Counted from the first letter of the stretch, positions 1 to 7,655 are shown. The stretch: 22,009 nucleotides of DNA from CSP1-8 sp049688015 (GCA_049688015.1 JBAVJZ010000151.1:1-22009); one strand, 5' to 3'. The notes: generated from the sequence alone by a model not told the origin. Numbers and translations are program-made.

Positions 1-217
1 GATGGGTATGGGCGTTGACGAGGCCGGGAATGATGGCCAGGCCGGGGAGGTCCCGCCGGTCGAAGCCCGCCGGAATCCGCCTCTCCACGTCGGCGGGGGA
101 CCCCGTCGTCACGACCATACCGTCGGCAACGGCCACGGCGCCGGGGGAGAACTCCTTCGAGGCGTCCGGGACGAGGTGGGAGGCGACGTACACCGTGCCG
201 CGCGCGCCGGACGTCAT
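1..217 (-). CDS. Amidohydrolase family protein, N-terminal part only
   Basis: The visible 72 residues begin MTSGARGTVYVASHLVPD and end PGLVNAHTH at the window edge, so the gene continues past base 1. The early beta-strand region followed by PGLVNAHTH is the classic start of metal-dependent amidohydrolases of the cytosine deaminase/chlorohydrolase/S-adenosylhomocysteine deaminase group. The two His of HTH (residues 70 and 72) would be the first zinc ligands. Substrate cannot be told from this fragment. The ATG at 217 follows panD by 36 nt in the same direction, so it may be the last gene of the pan operon. The ribosome binding site is weak (GTGAG close to the ATG). The family is fairly certain; the function is open. 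Confidence 0.8.
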   Translation of the reverse strand, partial: MTSGARGTVYVASHLVPDASKEFSPGAVAVADGMVVTTGSPADVERRIPAGFDRRDLPGLAIIPGLVNAHTH

Positions 218-253
218 CGTCTCACTTCGCCTCGCGTCCCCTTACGTTGCTGA

Positions 254-655
254 TCAGCCTGCAGCGACGCGCGGAACCTGGCTTGCGGATTCCACCTTCC
301 TCTTCACGGAGGTGATCCGGTTCTTCCCGTCGACGTACACCAGCGTCGGCCGGAAGTTCGCCAGCTCCTTCTCTTCGTAGGCCGCATAGTTGGCGACGAT
401 GAGGAGGTCCCCCCTGCTCACTTTCCTCGCCGCGGCTCCGTTGACGCAGACCACTCCGGAATCGCGCTCTCCCCGGATGACGTAGGTGGAAAACCGGTTG
501 CCGTTGTCGATGTTGTAGATGTGTACCTTCTCGTACTCCAGCAACCCTGCCGCCTCCATGAGCGTCTCGTCAATCGTGATGCTCCCCTCGTAGTGGAGGA
601 CCGCCTCCGTCACGGTCGCCCGGTGGATCTTGCACTTGAGCATGGTGCGTATCAT
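254..655 (-). CDS. panD: Aspartate 1-decarboxylase (pyruvoyl enzyme)
   Basis: PanD decarboxylates L-aspartate to beta-alanine, the amine half of pantothenate, in the cytosol. The 133-residue product starts MIRTMLKCKIHRATVT and contains HYEGS at residues 21-25. The proenzyme self-cleaves between Gly24 and Ser25 and Ser25 becomes the pyruvoyl group. Further family signatures are NGNRFSTYVI (51-60) and VNGAAA (71-76). Length is normal for the family (about 120-135 residues). The ATG overlaps the panC stop in an ATGA arrangement (652-655), which points to translational coupling. It is third in panB-panC-panD. Whether a PanZ/PanM-type maturation factor is needed cannot be seen here; such factors are mainly known from gamma-proteobacteria. 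Confidence 0.97.
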   Translation of the reverse strand: MIRTMLKCKIHRATVTEAVLHYEGSITIDETLMEAAGLLEYEKVHIYNIDNGNRFSTYVIRGERDSGVVCVNGAAARKVSRGDLLIVANYAAYEEKELANFRPTLVYVDGKNRITSVKRKVESASQVPRVAAG

Positions 656-1512
656 GTTGCCTCCCCCCCTTGCAGGGTGATGGTATCGATCAGCCTTGCC
701 GGCCCGACGCGGGCGGCCACGAGGATCGTCATGCGTTCCGACGGGCCCGAAAGGGGAAGGAGCGTCCCCGGATCCCGCGCCTCCACGTACTCCAGCGTCG
801 CCCGTCCTTCCGCCTCGACCGCCGCCCTCGCCCGGGCCGTTACCTTTGCCGGGTCCCGCTCCCCTTCCAGGAAGAGGTTGCGTGCCAGGAACAGCCCCCG
901 GGACAGGCATCGTGCCGCCTTCCGGTCCTCCCCCTCCAGGTACCTGTTCCGGGAACTCATCGCCAGGCCGTCCGCCTCCCGGACGATCGGTGCGGCGACG
1001 ATCTCTATGTCGAAGTCCAGGTCCCGGGTCATCCTCCGGATGACCGCCAGCTGCTGGAAATCCTTCTCCCCGAAGACCGCGACGTGGGGCTTCCCGACGT
1101 GGAAGAGCTTCAACACCACCGTGGCGACCCCCCGGAAGTGGCCGGGACGGGATGCACCGCACAGACCCTGCGAAACCTCTCCCACCTCCACGTACGTCTG
1201 ATACCCCTCCGGGTACACATCCTTCCTGTCGGGGAGGTAGACCGCCGCGGTTCCCGCGCCTTTCAACATCGCCAGATCGCGCTCCTCGTCGCGCGGGTAC
1301 CTTTCGTAATCCTCCCCCGGGCCGAACTGCGCCGGGTTGACGAAGATCGTCGCCGCCACCGCGTCGCAACCGTGCTCCCGGGCGATCCGCACGAGGCTCA
1401 AGTGCCCCTCGTGCAGGTATCCCATCGTCGGGACGAGCCCGATCCGCCTGCCCGTCGCACGCTGCGAATCGGCCCACGACTGCATCTGCCCCGGGGTGCG
1501 GAAGATCTCCAT
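652..1512 (-). CDS. panC: Pantothenate synthetase (pantoate--beta-alanine ligase)
   Basis: PanC condenses pantoate and beta-alanine with ATP, through a pantoyl-adenylate, to give pantothenate. The 286-residue protein shows the nucleotidyltransferase HIGH-type signature PTMGYLHEGHLSL (28-40), FVNPAQFGPGEDYERYP (57-73), GEKDFQQL (148-155) and the KMSKS-like SSRNRYL (186-192). All are standard for the family, and length is normal (about 280). The ATG at 1512 shares one base with the panB stop (TGATG), and the C-terminus overlaps panD by four bases, so the three pan genes are almost certainly one translationally coupled operon. A longer open frame upstream in this phase lies inside panB and has no family similarity. 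Confidence 0.98.
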   Translation of the reverse strand: MEIFRTPGQMQSWADSQRATGRRIGLVPTMGYLHEGHLSLVRIAREHGCDAVAATIFVNPAQFGPGEDYERYPRDEERDLAMLKGAGTAAVYLPDRKDVYPEGYQTYVEVGEVSQGLCGASRPGHFRGVATVVLKLFHVGKPHVAVFGEKDFQQLAVIRRMTRDLDFDIEIVAAPIVREADGLAMSSRNRYLEGEDRKAARCLSRGLFLARNLFLEGERDPAKVTARARAAVEAEGRATLEYVEARDPGTLLPLSGPSERMTILVAARVGPARLIDTITLQGGEAT

Positions 1513-2318
1513 CAGAACGAGTGCTCCTTCCCCGGGAACTTTCCTCGCCGCACCTCGTCGGCGTACGCACGGACGGCGTCCCGCACCGGTTCCTTGAGCT
1601 CCCCGAAGTGCTTCACGAACTTCGGCCGGAACTCGTCGAACAGGCCCAGGAGGTCCTGCATCACCAGCACCTGGCCGTCGCATCGGGGACCGGCGCCGAT
1701 GCCGATCGTCGGGATAGCGAGCTCCTCCGTGATCTCTCCCGCCAGATCGGCGGGAATCCCTTCGAGGACCACCGAGAAGGCCCCGGCCTCCTGGACCGCC
1801 CGTGCGTCGTCGCGCAGCCGCTGCCGCTGCACCTCTTCCCTCCCCTGTACCCGGTACCCTCCCATCCGGTGCACGGACTGGGGGGTAAGCCCTACGTGCC
1901 CCATCACCGGGATGTCGCACCGGCTAATCGCCCGGATGGTGTTCTCCACGCTTCGTCCCCCTTCGAGCTTGACGGCCTCGGCGCCCGCCTGCAGGAGCCG
2001 GCCCGCGTTGCGAATCGCCTCCTCCGGACCCGTCTGGAAGGAGAGAAACGGCATGTCCGCGATCAGGAACGCCCTCTTCGTGCCGCGCGCCGCCGCGCCC
2101 GTGTGCCGTATCATATCCTCCATCGTCACCCCGAGGGTGCTGGGAAGACCGAGCACCACCTGCCCGAGCGAGTCACCCACGAGAATCGTATCGACGCCTA
2201 CGTCGTCGAAGATCCGGGCGAAGAGTGCGTCGTACGCGGTGATCATCACGATCCTTTCGCCCTTTTCCTTCCACCGGGCGAAGTCGAGGACGGTGACCTT
2301 GTTCGCTCTTTTCTTCAT
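1512..2318 (-). CDS. panB: 3-methyl-2-oxobutanoate hydroxymethyltransferase
   Basis: PanB transfers a hydroxymethyl group from 5,10-methylene-tetrahydrofolate to alpha-ketoisovalerate, giving ketopantoate. The 268-residue protein is a TIM barrel with VGDS (47-50) and ADMPF (87-91) at the metal site, KLEGG (117-121), MGHVGLTPQ (139-147), LEGIPA (185-190) and IGIGAG (205-210). The start at 2318 is chosen because GGAGGAA lies six bases upstream. A 15-codon extension upstream would read through the poly-T tract of a terminator and gives RRAFFF, which is not conserved. The ketopantoate reductase gene (panE or an ilvC substitute) is not in the window. The terminator only 20 nt upstream raises the question of attenuation. 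Confidence 0.97.
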   Translation of the reverse strand: MKKRANKVTVLDFARWKEKGERIVMITAYDALFARIFDDVGVDTILVGDSLGQVVLGLPSTLGVTMEDMIRHTGAAARGTKRAFLIADMPFLSFQTGPEEAIRNAGRLLQAGAEAVKLEGGRSVENTIRAISRCDIPVMGHVGLTPQSVHRMGGYRVQGREEVQRQRLRDDARAVQEAGAFSVVLEGIPADLAGEITEELAIPTIGIGAGPRCDGQVLVMQDLLGLFDEFRPKFVKHFGELKEPVRDAVRAYADEVRRGKFPGKEHSF

Positions 2319-2337
2319 CTGTTCCTCCGTATACCCG

Positions 2338-2372
2338 AAAAAAAAAGCCCTCCGGAATCGCATCCGGAAGGC
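2338..2372 (-). terminator. Rho-independent terminator / possible pan leader attenuator
   Basis: On the minus strand a ten-pair stem with one mismatch (GCCTTCCGGA, loop of 6, TCCGGAGGGC; 2372-2347) is followed by nine T (2346-2338). It follows the nucleoside kinase stop by 75 nt and precedes the panB ATG by only 20 nt. The structure is clear. Whether it only ends the upstream transcript or also gates panBCD is an inference (see findings). Confidence 0.85.
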
Positions 2373-2447
2373 CTTGGCAAACGCATCGGCCTACGGGGGG
2401 CATGGAACACACCCCCGGCTTCCTTACGACCCCGTCTTGGTCCGGTC

Positions 2448-3098
2448 CTACCTGGATCCCAGCGGTATGTAGTGCTGCGTCCCTCGCTTCACACTCTTGA
2501 CTTCCCTTACGAGATGTTCAAGGTCGCGGGGACTTTCCACAAAATCGATCTCGCTCGTGTTCACCACCAGGAGCGGAGTTTCATTATAGTGGAAAAAATA
2601 CTCGTTGTAAGCATCACTTAGCACCCTCAGGTAGTCAAGGGAAATGTTCCGCTCATATTCCACCCCGCGTTTCCGGATTCGGGAAAGGAGGATCTCCGGG
2701 CGGGCCTGGAGGTAGATCACCAGGTCCGGGCGCGGAACCGTTGGAACAAGGAGTTTGTAGACCATCTCGTAGAGGGAGATCTCGTCCTCCTCGAGATTAA
2801 GGTAGGCGAAGATCTTGTCCTTTGCGATCACGTAGTCGGAGACCAACCCCTTCTCGAACAGGTTGCCCTGCGCAAGCTCCCTCTGCTGACGGTAGCGGGA
2901 GAGGAGAAAATAGAGCTGCGTCTGGAAGGCGTATTTGCGGCGATCGTCGTAAAACCGCTCGAGAAAGGGGTTATTGGTGACCTCTTCCTGGATGAGGCGG
3001 GCGCTGAACTTCTGGGCCAGGATCTTGGCGAGGGAGGTCTTCCCCACGCCGATCGCCCCTTCGATGCCGATATACCGGGGTGCTTTCTGGGAGGTCAT
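2448..3098 (-). CDS. Deoxynucleoside kinase (dNK/dCK-dGK family)
   Basis: The 216-residue protein has the P-loop GAIGVGKT (14-21), acidic EE (38-39) after strand 2, VSDYVIAKDKIFAY (86-99) at the DRS-like position, LVIYLQARPE (126-135) and an Arg-rich lid RIRKRGVEYER (140-150). These match cytosolic deoxynucleoside kinases, which phosphorylate salvaged deoxynucleosides with ATP. Which base is preferred (dG, dA, dC) cannot be read from sequence. Length is typical for bacterial members. The gene lies 93 nt downstream of rsmA and upstream of a terminator. No Shine-Dalgarno is visible, but a -10-like TAAAAT ends nine bases before the ATG, so the message may be nearly leaderless. Family assignment is strong; no symbol is given because substrate is unknown. 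Confidence 0.9.
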   Translation of the reverse strand: MTSQKAPRYIGIEGAIGVGKTSLAKILAQKFSARLIQEEVTNNPFLERFYDDRRKYAFQTQLYFLLSRYRQQRELAQGNLFEKGLVSDYVIAKDKIFAYLNLEEDEISLYEMVYKLLVPTVPRPDLVIYLQARPEILLSRIRKRGVEYERNISLDYLRVLSDAYNEYFFHYNETPLLVVNTSEIDFVESPRDLEHLVREVKSVKRGTQHYIPLGSR

Positions 3099-3107
3099 GT
3101 CCGGTAG

Positions 3108-3137
3108 ATTTTATTCGCCGGCGGCCGGAAAAGTCCA
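3108..3137 (-). promoter_or_regulatory. Candidate sigma70 promoter for the nucleoside kinase
   Basis: On the minus strand TGGACT (3137-3132, 4/6 to TTGACA) is separated by 18 bases from TAAAAT (3113-3108, 5/6 to TATAAT). Transcription would begin within a few bases of the ATG at 3098. The -35 match is only moderate. Confidence 0.4.
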
Positions 3138-3191
3138 CAAGATTTCCGTTGGGATCCAATGGGGGTTCCCCTCCCCCCTCGCTTGCGGCCG

Positions 3192-4064
3192 TCAGTCAGT
3201 CCGCCAGCCTGCCTTTCCCTCCCGGGGGATCGTTCGGGCAAGCACGAGGTATTTGTCCGGCGGTACCGTCTCGGCCCGCGCAGACGGGTCGATTCCTGCC
3301 CCGGCCAGGAGATCGCACCATTGCTGCGTTCCGCCGGGCAGGAACGGAACGGGCGCGTTCCGGAGCCTCTTCCGTCTCCGGGCAAACGCGGCGCGAACTG
3401 CCGTCTGCAGGTTGCGGACGAGGGAATCGGGGATGCCGGAGCGGAACCGGATCGAGACGACGGCGGAATCGACTTCGGGAGACGGCGTGAAGCAGGTTCT
3501 CCGGACGACGAATTCCCGGCGGGCGTCGGCCAGGACGGAAAGATACACCGACAGGGTGCCGTACTCCTTCCCGCCGGGAGGGGCGCAGAGTCGCTCCACC
3601 ACTTCTTTCTGCAGCATCAGCACCGCCCGGGAGAACACCTCACGCAGTTCCATCAGGCGCAGCAGGATCGGCGACGAGAATGCGTACGGAAGATTCCCGA
3701 CCGCGGTTCCCCCTCCGGGGAACCGATCCCGCCAACCGGCATCCGGTATGGAGAGAAAGTCTCCCTCGACCACCTCGACTCCCGAGCCACCGAACCGGTC
3801 GCGCAGATACCGGGCGAGTCCCCGGTCGATCTCCACCGCCACCGTCGCCTCTTCTTCGGCGGCCAGGAGACCGGTAAGCGCACCGAGTCCCGCTCCGATC
3901 TCGAGATACGGAGGACCCATCTCCCGGGACAAGGCCACGATCTTGCGGGCGATGTTGCCGTCGTGGAGGAAAGTCTGTCCCCGCCTCCTGCTGGGGGAAA
4001 GTCCCAGATCCGCCAGGAGCCGGCGGGGATGGTCAGCGGGAAAATCGGGAGGCGGCATACGCAT
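3192..4064 (-). CDS. rsmA: 16S rRNA dimethyladenosine transferase RsmA/KsgA
   Basis: RsmA dimethylates the two adjacent adenines in the 3'-terminal helix of 16S rRNA (A1518/A1519 in E. coli) using S-adenosylmethionine during late small-subunit assembly. Visible motifs in the 290-residue frame are motif X as GQTFL (29-33), motif I EIGAGLGALT (55-64), acidic E-I-D (78-80), GDF (101-103) and catalytic motif IV NLPY (124-127). The usual motif X is GQNFL or GQHFL, so Thr here is a small oddity. The frame begins at 4064, overlapping the tsaD end by 32 bases; an ATG at 4058 is equally possible because neither has a clear ribosome binding site. It is co-directional with tsaD, and the overlap suggests coupled translation. 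Confidence 0.95.
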   Translation of the reverse strand: MRMPPPDFPADHPRRLLADLGLSPSRRRGQTFLHDGNIARKIVALSREMGPPYLEIGAGLGALTGLLAAEEEATVAVEIDRGLARYLRDRFGGSGVEVVEGDFLSIPDAGWRDRFPGGGTAVGNLPYAFSSPILLRLMELREVFSRAVLMLQKEVVERLCAPPGGKEYGTLSVYLSVLADARREFVVRRTCFTPSPEVDSAVVSIRFRSGIPDSLVRNLQTAVRAAFARRRKRLRNAPVPFLPGGTQQWCDLLAGAGIDPSARAETVPPDKYLVLARTIPREGKAGWRTD

Positions 4065-5031
4065 TCAGGTCGGACCCGGAGGCCAGGCCGGCCGACAAGC
4101 GGCGTTCCCCCAACAACGCCACCATCGCCGCGTTGTCCGTGCACAGGGAACTCGAAGGAAGATATACCGCGATTCCGTCGCGGTTCCCATCCTCTCCGAT
4201 CCTGCTCCGCAAGCGTGTGTTTGCGGAGACGCCCCCGGCAAGCACGACGCGGGGGACTCCCTCCCGCTTCGCCGCCTGCAGAGTCTTCCCCACCAGCACG
4301 TCGACGACCGCCTCCTGGAACGAGGCGGCGATATCCTCGATGCGGCTTTCCTTTCCCTCCGGGGTCGAGAGAAATACCCGGAGGGAGGTCTTGAGACCCG
4401 AAAAGGAAAAGTCGGCCGATCCGGGGCCAAGCCATGCCCGGGGAAAAGACAAGCGGCCGGGGTCACCCTCTTGCGCAATCCGGTCGATGGCGGCCCCCCC
4501 GGGATACCCGAGCCCCAGGAGTTTCGCCGCCTTGTCAACGGCCTCCCCCGCAGCATCGTCGAGTGTCCCGCCGAGGAAGGAAACCTCCTCCCACCCCGAT
4601 ACCCGGAACAGGGAGGTGTGCCCGCCGGAGACGAGGAGCGCAAGGAAAGGGAATTCCACTTCGCTCTCGAGGAAGATGGAGAAGATGTGGGCCTCGAGGT
4701 GGTCAGCCCCGTACAGGGGTTTCGCCCACGAGTACGCCAGCGACTTGGCGAAGCACAGTCCCACCAGAAGGGACCCGATGAGGCCCGGTCCCGCCGTCAC
4801 CGCCACGCCGTCGATATTCTCCCGTCCCGACCCCGCGTCCGCCAACGCTCGCTCGATGATCGGCACAATCGACCGGATGTGCTCCCGGGAGGCCAGCTCG
4901 GGAACGACTCCCCCGTAGAGGCTGTGGACAGGGACCTGGGAGGAGACGATGCTCGAGAGAAGCCCCGAAGACGAGTCGTACACCGCGGCGGCGGTGTCGT
5001 CGCAGGAACTCTCGATGCCCAGAACGCGCAT
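4033..5031 (-). CDS. tsaD: tRNA N6-adenosine threonylcarbamoyltransferase TsaD
   Basis: TsaD, with TsaB and TsaE, transfers the threonylcarbamoyl group from TC-AMP to A37 of ANN-decoding tRNAs. The 332-residue product begins with the family signature MRVLGIESSCDDT (1-13). It has the metal ligands of H-x3-H in ADHLEAH (His111, His115), SGGHTSL (135-141), DDAAGEAVDK (158-167), FSGLKTSL and AGGVSANTRLR, and a C-terminal acidic S-D-L-N-A-Y. Length is normal (about 335). An in-frame GTG at 5049 would add six residues; the ATG at 5031 is preferred because the conserved protein starts there. It overlaps rsmA downstream. The partner genes tsaB and tsaE are not in this window. Confidence 0.97.
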   Translation of the reverse strand: MRVLGIESSCDDTAAAVYDSSSGLLSSIVSSQVPVHSLYGGVVPELASREHIRSIVPIIERALADAGSGRENIDGVAVTAGPGLIGSLLVGLCFAKSLAYSWAKPLYGADHLEAHIFSIFLESEVEFPFLALLVSGGHTSLFRVSGWEEVSFLGGTLDDAAGEAVDKAAKLLGLGYPGGAAIDRIAQEGDPGRLSFPRAWLGPGSADFSFSGLKTSLRVFLSTPEGKESRIEDIAASFQEAVVDVLVGKTLQAAKREGVPRVVLAGGVSANTRLRSRIGEDGNRDGIAVYLPSSSLCTDNAAMVALLGERRLSAGLASGSDLNAYAASRFSR

Positions 5032-5466
5032 GCCATTACGGTACCACACGCGCTCCCGGGAGCGGCGAGCCCGAACACGAAACCGCTCACCGCATTCTGC
5101 ACCGGGGCGCCCGGACAGGGGCTCCGCATCCTCGGAGGGGGGCTCCGTTCGTGGCTCGGCGTGCGATGCCCCCGCCCTCCTGCGCTTAACCTCACTGCGC
5201 CCCTCCTCCTGCGGCTGCTGCGCCCTGTACCGGGACCCTTAGGCGATGCGGGGGGATTCCCCGAAGCGGCCTGTGGAGCGAGAGAGGAATATCCCCGCTG
5301 GGCGGGGTTCGATCCGGTGAGCGGAACCGGCAGCGAGCGGGCGCTAAGGTCGCGAGCGTAGCGGAGGGGAAGCCCCGCGCGAGCCAGGGTCCACGGGGGG
5401 CGGGCCGATCCATGGCGTCCACCGCGAACGGTCGCGATGCGACCGAGCGGCCGAAGGGAAGGAGCC
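5032..5466. other. GC-rich non-coding gap with one dispersed repeat copy
   Basis: No convincing gene was found here on either strand; the short open frames have no recognisable motif and no ribosome binding site. It holds a dispersed repeat copy (5319-5401), a six-pair hairpin CCCCGC-TGG-GCGGGG (5293-5307), and a palindrome GGTCGC-GAT-GCGACC (5430-5444) just past the phoH-like stop. No T-run follows these stems on either strand, so they are not obvious Rho-independent terminators. A promoter for tsaD probably lies here but was not identified. Confidence 0.6.
5319..5401 (+). repeat. Dispersed intergenic repeat, copy A
   Basis: This stretch aligns over about 80 bases with 19999-20079 in the same orientation, roughly three-quarters identical by eye. 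Shared blocks include GAGCGGGCGC, AAGGTCGCGAG, AGCG and GCGAGCC. The centre can fold as GGGG-AAG-CCCC (5366-5376). It lies between the phoH-like stop and tsaD. Confidence 0.7.
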
Positions 5467-6783
5467 TCAGAGGATGTTGGCGGCCAGCTCGGCGAGGGGG
5501 GAGCGTTCTCCCTTTATCAGCATGACGTGCCCCGCAATCGCCTCCTCCTTGAACTTTTCGACGATGTAGGCCAGGCCGTTGCTTGCCGAATCGACGAAGG
5601 GGTTGTCGATCTGGTACGGGTCGCCGGTGAGCACGACCTTGCTGTTCTCCCCCGCCCGCGTGAGGATCGTCTTCACCTCGTGGGGGGACAGATTCTGGGC
5701 CTCGTCGATGATGATGTACTGGTTCGGGATCGACCGGCCCCGGATATACGTAAGCGGCTCGATTTCCAGGATCCCCAGGTTGATCAACTCCTGGTAGCCG
5801 CGCATGCCCTGCCGCTTCCGCCTGCTGTACCCGAAGAGGTACTCGACGTTGTCGAAAATCGGCTGCATCCAGGGTTTGAGCTTCTCTTCGACGTCCCCGG
5901 GAAGGAACCCGATGTCCTTCCCCATCGGGAACACCGGGCGGGACACGAGCAGTCTCTGGTACGCCTCCTCATCCGACGTCTTGCGCAGGCCGGCCGCGAT
6001 GGCAAGCAAGGTTTTCCCCGTCCCCGCCTTCCCCGCGAGCGTCACGAGCTTGACCGAATCGTCGAGCAGGATGTCGAGGGCGAAATGCTGCTCCTTGTTG
6101 CGCGGGCGGAGTCCCCAGACATCCTCCTTGAACGAGGGGACGAGGCGGACCTTCCTCCGGACGGGATCGTACCGCCCGAGGGCGGACTGGGAAGAAGCGT
6201 TCCTCAGGACAAGGTACTCATTGGGATACAGATCCTCCGCCTCGGGCGGGAGATCGGCATCCCCCGCGGCATAGAACGCGTCGATCCACACCTTGTCGAC
6301 CGGGATCTCCCGGTAGCCCTGGTAGAGCTCCTCGATATCTACGCGATCACTCTCGTAATCCTCCGCCCGCAGCCCGAGAGCGTCCGCCTTGATCCGCAGG
6401 TTGGTGTCCTTGGACACGACCACGACGGGCACATCGTTGTCCCGCAACTTCTCGCCAAGCGCCACGGCGAGGATCTGGTTGTCCTCCCGGTTGCCCTGGA
6501 GTTCGTCCGGGAGAAGTCGCGCCCCGTCGCCGTCGAACGCCACGCGAAGCATCCCGCCGTTTCCGAGGGGGACCCCCCCCGACAGGCTCCCCAGGTTTCG
6601 CGCCCGGTCGATGATCTTCGACACGGTCCTGGCGTTCCGCCCGAGCATGTTCAGGTCCTTCTTGAAGCGGTCGAGTTCCTCGATGACGGTGATGGGGATG
6701 ATGATCCGGTTATCGCGGAATTTGAAAAGGGCGGTGGGGTCGTGCAGCAGGACATTGGTGTCCAGCACGAAGTTCTTGATCAT
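5467..6783 (-). CDS. PIN domain-PhoH family ATPase (PhoH2-like)
   Basis: The 438-residue protein joins an N-terminal PIN ribonuclease-like domain (about 1-135) to a C-terminal PhoH ATPase domain (about 230-438). PIN acidic residues are Asp8 (FVLDTNVLLHDP), Glu35/Glu36, Asp101 (REDNQILAVA) and Asp126 (SKDTNLR). The PhoH part has Walker A GKAGTGKT (251-258), Walker B IIIDEAQN (357-364) and VVLTGDPYQID (383-393). PhoH2 proteins studied elsewhere act as ATP-dependent RNA helicases/ribonucleases; that activity is inferred here. The start at 6783 is chosen for its GGAGG four bases upstream; an upstream extension would overlap cpoB. It follows cpoB by 28 nt and appears to be the last gene of the tol-pal operon. 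All key residues look intact. Confidence 0.93.
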   Translation of the reverse strand: MIKNFVLDTNVLLHDPTALFKFRDNRIIIPITVIEELDRFKKDLNMLGRNARTVSKIIDRARNLGSLSGGVPLGNGGMLRVAFDGDGARLLPDELQGNREDNQILAVALGEKLRDNDVPVVVVSKDTNLRIKADALGLRAEDYESDRVDIEELYQGYREIPVDKVWIDAFYAAGDADLPPEAEDLYPNEYLVLRNASSQSALGRYDPVRRKVRLVPSFKEDVWGLRPRNKEQHFALDILLDDSVKLVTLAGKAGTGKTLLAIAAGLRKTSDEEAYQRLLVSRPVFPMGKDIGFLPGDVEEKLKPWMQPIFDNVEYLFGYSRRKRQGMRGYQELINLGILEIEPLTYIRGRSIPNQYIIIDEAQNLSPHEVKTILTRAGENSKVVLTGDPYQIDNPFVDSASNGLAYIVEKFKEEAIAGHVMLIKGERSPLAELAANIL

Positions 6784-6811
6784 CCATCCTCCGGGCAGGC
6801 CGCCGGCCCGG

Positions 6812-7648
6812 TCATTTGAGTTCGGCAAGCCTCTGGCGCGCCCTTTCGGCCGCCGGGGATTTCGGGTATTTCGACAGGAGCAGCTCGTAGAGAATGCGCG
6901 CGTTCCTGTTGTCCTTCAGCGCCTGAAAAGAAAGACCCTGCTTGAGCATCGCGTCGGGCGCCTTCTCCCCCCCGGGGTATTTGTCGACAACATCCTGGAA
7001 CGAAAGGATGGCGCTCTCGTAATCCTTTTCCGCGTAGAAGGTTTCCCCCTTCCAGTAAAAGACGTTCTGCATGAGCCGATGGTCGGGGTATTTCGCGGCA
7101 AAGGTGTTCAAGACCTCCCGCCCCTTCTTGGTGTCCCCGTTCTTTATGAGTCCCAGCGCGTAATCGTACATCTCCTCGGGGGTCGAAAGCTCTTCCAGCG
7201 ACACCTTCGGGGGCGGCGCGGCGGCGGGCGCCGGGGACGTCGTACCCTGCCCCGCTTTCTCCTCGAGCCGGGCGATTTTCCCCCGCATCTCCCGGATCTC
7301 CTGTCCCATTTCGACGGTGGTCCCGTTGAGGCGGCTCACCTCCTTCTGCATCTCCAGTTTCGTCTCGTCGGTACGGGTGATGACGGCGAGAAGATCCGCC
7401 TTGACCCGGTCGTTGTCCGCCGCGAGATCCGCCAGGTTCTTCTGGAGGGAGGACATTTCGCCCTGGGCCGCCGGGGCGGAAGTGGTCTCCGCCTTCTTCA
7501 TGGCGGCGACTTCCGCCTTCAGGGATTCCATGTCCTCCTGGAGGCGGACGAACGCCCCGGTGTCGGCCACGGCGCAACCTCCCGCCGCCGCACCCAGTAG
7601 GGCAAGACATAAGATCGAGGCCAGGTGCCTTAGGTTTCTGCGGTTCAT
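6812..7648 (-). CDS. cpoB: Cell division coordinator CpoB / Tol-Pal accessory protein YbgF
   Basis: The 278-residue product has an N-terminal export signal (1-24) ending AAAGGC, so Cys25 could be lipidated; the lipobox is weak (Ala at -3), and E. coli CpoB is a soluble periplasmic protein. Residues about 33-130 are charged, heptad-like coiled coil. A Pro/Ala linker (about 136-147) follows, then a C-terminal TPR region from about 155 with YDYALGLIKNGDTKKG, VFYWKGETFYAEKDYESA and LSKYPKSPAAERARQRLAEL. This is the standard CpoB/YbgF layout. CpoB links Tol-Pal function to peptidoglycan synthesis in E. coli. The ATG lies seven bases past the pal stop, with AGGA upstream. Confidence 0.93.
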   Translation of the reverse strand: MNRRNLRHLASILCLALLGAAAGGCAVADTGAFVRLQEDMESLKAEVAAMKKAETTSAPAAQGEMSSLQKNLADLAADNDRVKADLLAVITRTDETKLEMQKEVSRLNGTTVEMGQEIREMRGKIARLEEKAGQGTTSPAPAAAPPPKVSLEELSTPEEMYDYALGLIKNGDTKKGREVLNTFAAKYPDHRLMQNVFYWKGETFYAEKDYESAILSFQDVVDKYPGGEKAPDAMLKQGLSFQALKDNRNARILYELLLSKYPKSPAAERARQRLAELK

Positions 7649-7655
7649 GCGGATC

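Noticed and set aside
2319..2363. Longer N-terminus for panB
   Set aside because: The extra codons are translated from the terminator T-run, and a good ribosome binding site sits directly before the ATG at 2318.
5294..5325. tRNA-like GGTTCGATCC in the gap before tsaD
   Set aside because: The bases flanking this T-loop-like sequence do not form a T-stem, and no acceptor, D or anticodon stem could be drawn around it.
2974..5361. Long open frames antisense to real genes (also 15119-17452 and 17317-19227 minus, 5437-6819 and 20188-21963 plus)
   Set aside because: They mirror well-supported genes in GC-rich DNA, where third-position G/C removes stops from other frames. Their translations are Arg/Pro/Gly-rich or lack any family motif.
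5430..5444. Terminator after the phoH-like gene
   Set aside because: The GGTCGC-GAT-GCGACC hairpin has no T-run on either strand. It may still be a Rho-linked or RNA-stability element, but this cannot be supported.
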